Of a DNA stretch of 64,000 bases, positions 59,834 to 64,000 are shown one piece after another. Numbering within the stretch: position 1 is the stretch's first letter; every line of letters begins with the position of its first letter. The notes under the pieces were generated by a model, which was not told the DNA's origin, searched no databases, and was given only the letters and a program-made list of their open reading frames with translations. The translations under genes and the position numbers were made by a program. The DNA is from Paraburkholderia tropica (GTDB taxonomy: Bacteria > Pseudomonadota > Gammaproteobacteria > Burkholderiales > Burkholderiaceae): NCBI RefSeq assembly GCF_914484835.1, contig NZ_CAJZAR010000071.1:1-64000 (forward strand), read 5' to 3'.

Positions 59834-59882
59834 CGGCCGGTCCGGGGCGCCTCGCTGGCGATCCGGACCGGCCGTTTCCATT
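59834..59882 (+). terminator. Long hairpin between hfq and hflX
   Basis: CGGCCGGTCCGG (59834-59845) pairs perfectly with 59863-59874; an inner CGCC/GGCG pairing lies in the loop. The tract GTTTCCATTTT follows and runs directly into the hflX start. It probably acts as attenuator or partial terminator. Confidence 0.65.
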
Positions 59883-61070
59883 TTGACATCAGCTAATTTG
59901 ATCAACGCCGCACTTGTCGGCATCGACTTCGGCAAGACCGACTTCGAAGCCAGCCTCGAAGAACTCAGCCTGCTCGCCAAAAGCGCGGGCGCCCATCCTG
60001 CTGTCACGCTCACCGGGCGTCGCTCCAGCCCCGACGCCGCCATGTTCATCGGCAGCGGCAAGGCCGAGGAACTGCGTCTCGCCTGTGAAGCGAACGACAT
60101 CGAAATCGTCATCTTCAATCACGCGCTGTCGCCCGCCCAGCAACGTAATCTGGAGCGCGCACTCGGCCGCCGCGTGATCGATCGCACGAGCCTCATCCTC
60201 GACATCTTCGCGCAGCGCGCCCGCAGCCACGAAGGCAAGCTGCAGGTCGAACTCGCCCAGCTCCAGTATCTCGCCACGCGCCTCGTGCGCGCCTGGACTC
60301 ACCTTGAGCGCCAGAAGGGCGGTATCGGTCTGCGCGGGCCGGGTGAAACGCAGCTCGAAACCGACCGCCGGCTGATCGGCGAACGCATCAAGATGCTGCA
60401 GGGCAAGCTCGCCAAACTGCGCCGTCAACACGGCACGCAGCGGCGTCAGCGCGAACGCACGCGCACGATGAGCGTGTCGCTCGTCGGCTATACGAACGCG
60501 GGCAAGTCCACGCTGTTCAATGCGCTCACGAAGGCGCAGGCCTACGCGGCCGACCAGCTGTTTGCGACGCTCGATACGACCTCGCGGCGCGTCTGGCTCG
60601 GCGACGAAGTGGGTCAGATCGTGCTGTCCGACACCGTGGGTTTCATCCGCGAACTGCCTCACCAACTGGTGGCCGCGTTCCGCGCGACGCTGCAGGAAAC
60701 CGTGCAGGCCGATCTGCTGCTGCACGTGGTGGACGCTTCGAGCGCGGTGCGTCTCGATCAGATCGATCAGGTCAACGAGGTGCTGCACGAGATCGGCGCC
60801 GACACGATCCGCCAGGTGCTGGTGTTCAACAAGATCGACGCCGTGCCCGAACTGGCGGCGCGAGGCGGGACGGTCGAGCGGGACGAGTATGGTAATATTT
60901 CGCGCGTCTTTTTGAGCGCGCGCACGGGCGTCGGACTGGATGCGCTGCGCGCCGCCATCGCCGAAATCGCGACCGCCGATTCGCTTGCCGAGGCGTCGCA
61001 GCCCCCGGCCGCAGCCGACTGGAATGCGCTGCCGCACGAACCCAGCAGAGAAGCCGAGCACGGCCGCTGA
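59883..61070 (+). CDS. hflX: Ribosome-associated GTPase HflX
   Basis: 395 residues. N-terminal HflX domain (AALVGIDFGKTDFEASLEEL, GSGKAEELR), a coiled linker, and a G domain with GYTNAGKST, DTVGFIRELPH and FNKID. HflX splits stalled ribosomes under stress. The only starts giving the conserved N-terminus are TTG at 59883 or TTG at 59898 (then INAALVG); neither has a clear ribosome binding site, so the start is uncertain. hfq-hflX-hflK-hflC is the standard order. Confidence 0.93.
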   Translation: MTSANLINAALVGIDFGKTDFEASLEELSLLAKSAGAHPAVTLTGRRSSPDAAMFIGSGKAEELRLACEANDIEIVIFNHALSPAQQRNLERALGRRVIDRTSLILDIFAQRARSHEGKLQVELAQLQYLATRLVRAWTHLERQKGGIGLRGPGETQLETDRRLIGERIKMLQGKLAKLRRQHGTQRRQRERTRTMSVSLVGYTNAGKSTLFNALTKAQAYAADQLFATLDTTSRRVWLGDEVGQIVLSDTVGFIRELPHQLVAAFRATLQETVQADLLLHVVDASSAVRLDQIDQVNEVLHEIGADTIRQVLVFNKIDAVPELAARGGTVERDEYGNISRVFLSARTGVGLDALRAAIAEIATADSLAEASQPPAAADWNALPHEPSREAEHGR

Positions 61071-61152
61071 GCGGTCCGTGGGGCGCCCGTGCGGCGCCCG
61101 GCGGTTTCTCCCACGCACATGACCCGCTGTCTACTCTGGTGAACGAACTCAG

Positions 61153-62601
61153 GTGAACGATTACAACAAGCGGACTGGCTGGCAGCGCCCCCGCGCCATT
61201 TTCTCGCTGAACGACCCGCGTTGGGGCCGTGGCGAAGGCAATGGCCAGCGCACGGAAGACACCCGGCGCCCGTCGGGCAATAACGGCAACAACGGTGGCG
61301 GCAAGGGCGACGGCCCGCCCGACCTCGACGAAATGTGGCGTGATTTCAATCGCCGTCTGTCGTCGCTGTTCGGCAAGAAGGGCAAGGGCCCCGGCGGCAT
61401 CGGTCCGCGCCCGGACAACGGTCACGGCGCGCGCATTGGCGTGGGCATCGTGCTCGGCGTGCTGATCGCCATCTACGTGGGCAGCGGCGTGTTCGTGGTC
61501 CAGGACGGCCAGGCCGGCGTCGTGCTGCAATTCGGCCAGTATCGCCACACGGTGGGTCAGGGCGTGCACTGGCGCCTGCCGTTCCCGTTCCAGACGCATG
61601 AAATCGTCAACGTCGGCCAGATCCGCAGCGTCGAGATCGGCCGCAATAATCTCGTGCGTCCGTCGAACGTGAAGGACGCCTCGGTGCTCACGCACGACGG
61701 CGACATCCTCGACGTGCGCTTCACCGTGCAATACCAGGTCAAGCAGCCGACCGACTACCTGTTCCGCAGCGCCGATCCCGATCTGACCGTGAGCCAGGCC
61801 GCGCAGGCGGCGGTGCGCACGGTGGTGGGCGCGCGTAGCACCAACGATCTGCTTTACGCCGACCGCGAGCCGATCCGCGCGCAACTGGCCGACACCATTC
61901 AACACGCGCTCGACGAATACAAAACCGGTCTCGGCGTGACGGGCGTGACGATCCAGAGCGTCACCGCACCCGACCAGGTGCAGGCCGCGTTCGACGACGA
62001 AGCGAAGGCGCATCAGGACCGCGAGCGTGCGAAGCGCGACGCCCAGGCTTACGCCGATCAACTGCTGCCGCGTGCGCAAGCCGACGGCGCGCGTCTGATC
62101 GACGACGCCAAGGCCTACAGCGACCGCGTGGTCGCGCAGGCGCAGGGCGACGCCCAGCGTTTCAACAGCGTCTACGAGCAATACGCGAAGGCGCCGGCCG
62201 TGATTCGCGAGCGCATGTACCTGGACACGATGCAACAGATCTACTCGAATGCGACGAAGGTGTTCGTCGACAGCAAGTCGGGCAACAACGTGATCTATTT
62301 GCCGCTCGACAAGCTCGTCGAAGCGACGCGTCAGCGTGCCGCCGCAGCGGCGGGTGCGTCGTCCGCGCCCGCGGTCACGGCGCCGAATGCCGCCTCGGCA
62401 CCCGATGCGAACGGCGCCGCCGCGCCGGCCACGAGCAGCGACACGCAGTCGCAGGGCGCGCAGCCGCCGAGCGCACCGCAAGGCGCCCAGCAGAGCGCGG
62501 CGCCCGCACCTTCGGCCAGCGACGCCGCGCAAGCGGCCAGCGATGCCTTCCGTTCGCGCGACGCCCTGCGTTCGCGCGGCCGCGAAGACGACGTGCAATA
62601 A
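61153..62601 (+). CDS. hflK: FtsH protease modulator HflK
   Basis: 482 residues. A Gly/Asn-rich cytoplasmic N-terminus (NGNNGGGKGDG) precedes one membrane helix near 95-115 (GVGIVLGVLIAIYVGSGVFVV), then an SPFH/band-7 domain and a coiled coil. The C-terminal 90 residues are Ala/Ser/Pro low complexity. With HflC it forms a cage around FtsH. GTG start at 61153 (VNDYNKRTG). Confidence 0.95.
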   Translation: MNDYNKRTGWQRPRAIFSLNDPRWGRGEGNGQRTEDTRRPSGNNGNNGGGKGDGPPDLDEMWRDFNRRLSSLFGKKGKGPGGIGPRPDNGHGARIGVGIVLGVLIAIYVGSGVFVVQDGQAGVVLQFGQYRHTVGQGVHWRLPFPFQTHEIVNVGQIRSVEIGRNNLVRPSNVKDASVLTHDGDILDVRFTVQYQVKQPTDYLFRSADPDLTVSQAAQAAVRTVVGARSTNDLLYADREPIRAQLADTIQHALDEYKTGLGVTGVTIQSVTAPDQVQAAFDDEAKAHQDRERAKRDAQAYADQLLPRAQADGARLIDDAKAYSDRVVAQAQGDAQRFNSVYEQYAKAPAVIRERMYLDTMQQIYSNATKVFVDSKSGNNVIYLPLDKLVEATRQRAAAAAGASSAPAVTAPNAASAPDANGAAAPATSSDTQSQGAQPPSAPQGAQQSAAPAPSASDAAQAASDAFRSRDALRSRGREDDVQ

Positions 62602-62613
62602 CGGAGCGCCGAT

Positions 62614-63513
62614 ATGAACAAGATCATTGCGTTCGTCGTCGCCTTCGTGGTGGTGGTGCTGCTGGCTTCGTCGTCGGTGTTCGTCGTCGATCCGCGTCAC
62701 GTGGCCGTGCTGTCCTCGTCGGGCGGCTCGAAGGCCACGCTCGCGGAGCCGGGCCTGCACGTGAAGCTGCCGCCGCCGTTCCAGACCGCGACGTTCATCG
62801 ATACCCGCATTCAGGCATTCGACGCGCCTGACGCCGATCGCTACACGACGTCGGACAAGTCAGAATTGCTCGTCAATCCGATCGTGCGCTATCGCGTGGC
62901 CGATCCGCTCAAGCTGTTCGCCGCCACCAAGGGCGACGCGCAGACGCTTGCCGACCGGCTCGCTTCGCTGTCGCGCGACGCACTCGGCGACGCCTTCTCG
63001 AAGGTTTCGCTGTCCGACGCGCTCCAGCAACAGGAAGCCATCGCCCACGCCGCGCGCGACGAACTCAAGACGGCCGCCGCGCCGCTCGGCATCGACGTGG
63101 TCGATATCGAGCTCACGCGCATCGACTATCCGGCGGAAGTCGCCAATGGCGTCTACAAGCGCATGAGCGCCGCGCGCGAGCAGGCCGCGGCCGACCAGCG
63201 CGCGAAGGGCGCCGCCGAAGCGCAGCAGATCAAGGACGACGCCGAGCGCAAGCAGCAGGCCGCGGTCGCCGACGCGTACAGCCAGGCGCAGGCCATCAAG
63301 GGCGAAGGCGACGGCAAGGCCGCCGCGATCGCTGCGCAGGCCTACGGCCGCGACCCGGACTTCTATCGCTTCTACCAGAGCATGCAGGCGTACCGCGCGA
63401 GCTTCAAGCCGGGCGACGTGGTCGTGGTCGACTCGTCGAGCGACTTCTTCCGCTTCATGCGCAGTCCGAACGGAGACGCGCCGCAGGCTCCCGCCGCGCC
63501 GCGCAAACACTAA
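62614..63513 (+). CDS. hflC: FtsH protease modulator HflC
   Basis: 299 residues. Membrane helix at about 4-24 (IIAFVVAFVVVVLLASSSVFVV), SPFH domain, and a coiled-coil segment (QAAADQRAKGAAEAQQIKDD). Starts 12 bp after hflK. Confidence 0.96.
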   Translation: MNKIIAFVVAFVVVVLLASSSVFVVDPRHVAVLSSSGGSKATLAEPGLHVKLPPPFQTATFIDTRIQAFDAPDADRYTTSDKSELLVNPIVRYRVADPLKLFAATKGDAQTLADRLASLSRDALGDAFSKVSLSDALQQQEAIAHAARDELKTAAAPLGIDVVDIELTRIDYPAEVANGVYKRMSAAREQAAADQRAKGAAEAQQIKDDAERKQQAAVADAYSQAQAIKGEGDGKAAAIAAQAYGRDPDFYRFYQSMQAYRASFKPGDVVVVDSSSDFFRFMRSPNGDAPQAPAAPRKH

Positions 63514-63525
63514 ATTGAGACACGG

Positions 63526-63551
63526 GCGCCGCGCGTGTGCGCGGCGCTATT
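63526..63551 (+). terminator. Hairpin between hflC and the DUF2065 gene
   Basis: GCGCCGCGC (63526-63534) pairs perfectly with 63539-63547 around GTGT, followed by TATTTCC. It lies just before the next start codon and may limit its translation or act as a weak terminator. Confidence 0.5.
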
Positions 63552-63557
63552 TCCCGC

Positions 63558-63749
63558 ATGGACATAGCCGGTTCCCTGTTGCTCGCGATCGCACTGATGC
63601 TGATTATCGAGGGCATGTTCCCGTTCGTCTTTCCGACGGCGTGGCGCGACACATTTCGTAGAATTGCGGAACGGCCGCCGCATCACATCAGGATCGGCGG
63701 ATTGATCGTGATGGCGCTCGGCCTCGTGCTGCTGATGCTTGCCACCTGA
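63558..63749 (+). CDS. DUF2065 small membrane protein
   Basis: 63 residues with two hydrophobic helices (LLLAIALMLIIEGMFPFVF and IGGLIVMALGLVLLMLA) around a basic loop (TFRRIAERPPHHI). Family function unknown; it is regularly found between hflC and hisZ/purA. The ATG at 63558 lacks an obvious ribosome binding site, so translation may depend on the upstream hairpin or coupling. Confidence 0.88.
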   Translation: MDIAGSLLLAIALMLIIEGMFPFVFPTAWRDTFRRIAERPPHHIRIGGLIVMALGLVLLMLAT

Positions 63750-63872
63750 ATTCAAGGCGCGTGCCGCGAGGGGCGCGCCGTTTCTATCGTCCGGTCCGTT
63801 CATGGCCCGAGTGAGGCGCGCGTTCGCGCGCGCCGCCGGCCTGCGTGGCCCTTTTTGTCGTAGGACTCACCG

Positions 63873-64000
63873 ATGTCGACCTGGTTACTTCCCGAGAATA
63901 TCGCCGACGTGCTGCCGTCCGAGGCGCGCAAGATCGAAGAACTGCGCCGCCGCCTGCTGGACCGCTTCCGCGCCTATGGCTACGAAATGGTCATGCCGCC
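63873..64000 (+). CDS. hisZ: ATP phosphoribosyltransferase regulatory subunit HisZ, 3'-truncated
   Basis: Only the first 42 codons are inside the window: [20 protein letters not shown] then an arginine-rich helix ([20 protein letters not shown]). This resembles the start of HisZ, a HisRS-like regulator of HisG. In beta-proteobacteria hisZ follows hflKC-DUF2065 and precedes purA, which supports the call. Confidence 0.88.
   Translation, partial: MSTWLLPENIADVLPSEARKIEELRRRLLDRFRAYGYEMVMP

Noticed and set aside
60826-62760. 644-codon minus-strand frame over hflX/hflK
   Set aside because: Antisense shadow of conserved genes.

Overview
The window is ordinary chromosomal core DNA of a Burkholderiaceae beta-proteobacterium, most likely Paraburkholderia or a close relative. 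The basis is very high GC with strong third-position GC bias, a PHA phasin, an IscR-led isc operon, and two gene strings typical of beta-proteobacterial chromosomes (rodZ-ispG-hisS-yfgM-bamB-der-hfq-hflX-hflK-hflC-hisZ and pyrG-kdsA-eno-ftsB). No rRNA, tRNA, insertion sequence, prophage or CRISPR array was seen. The species call is inference; nothing was searched.

Layout. 1-3.3 kb: the end of the pyruvate dehydrogenase operon (aceF, cut by the window edge, then lpdA with its own lipoyl domain). 3.4-4.3 kb: phasin gene on the minus strand with a strong promoter flanked by two identical TGC-N3-GCA sites. 4.9-6.1 kb: exported D-Ala-D-Ala peptidase. 6.3-7.3 kb: a compact two-gene module, a HicA-like Cys-rich small protein followed by a helix-turn-helix protein, under a promoter overlapped by a perfect 18-bp palindrome; this is the least explained part of the window. 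7.4-11.7 kb: iclR-type regulator divergent from lutA-lutB, a small membrane protein and a low-molecular-weight phosphatase. 11.8-18.0 kb: iscR-iscS-iscU-iscA-hscB-hscA-fdx-iscX, with two tandem IscR-type operators and an internal hairpin after iscA. 18.1-24.9 kb (minus strand): glycine-zipper protein, lysS, prfB with its programmed +1 frameshift, recJ and an RpfE-like gene. 25.2-31.7 kb: lolC/E, lolD, tatD-type nuclease, comEC and an alpha/beta hydrolase. 31.8-36.6 kb: pyrG-kdsA, eno, ftsB. 36.7-38.9 kb (minus): small lipoprotein, hslO, gamma-carbonic anhydrase. 39.1-48.4 kb: DUF455 protein, hydrolase, PHP phosphatase, YciO-like protein, M50 protease, trpS, methyltransferase, dapA, bamC, metallo-hydrolase. 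48.6-49.3 kb (minus): Bax-inhibitor-1 family protein. 49.6-64 kb: ndk, rlmN, rodZ, ispG, hisS, yfgM, bamB, der, hfq, hflX, hflK, hflC, a DUF2065 protein and the start of hisZ.

How they work together. Most genes are housekeeping: acetyl-CoA formation, Fe-S cluster assembly, translation and its quality control, DNA repair, outer-membrane assembly (lolCD, bamB, bamC), envelope precursors (kdsA, dapA, ispG) and membrane proteolysis control (hflKC). Several starts were reset from the longest reading frame using promoters, ribosome binding sites and conserved N-termini. Family assignments rest on recognisable motifs and gene order; positions of motifs were read directly from the sequence.
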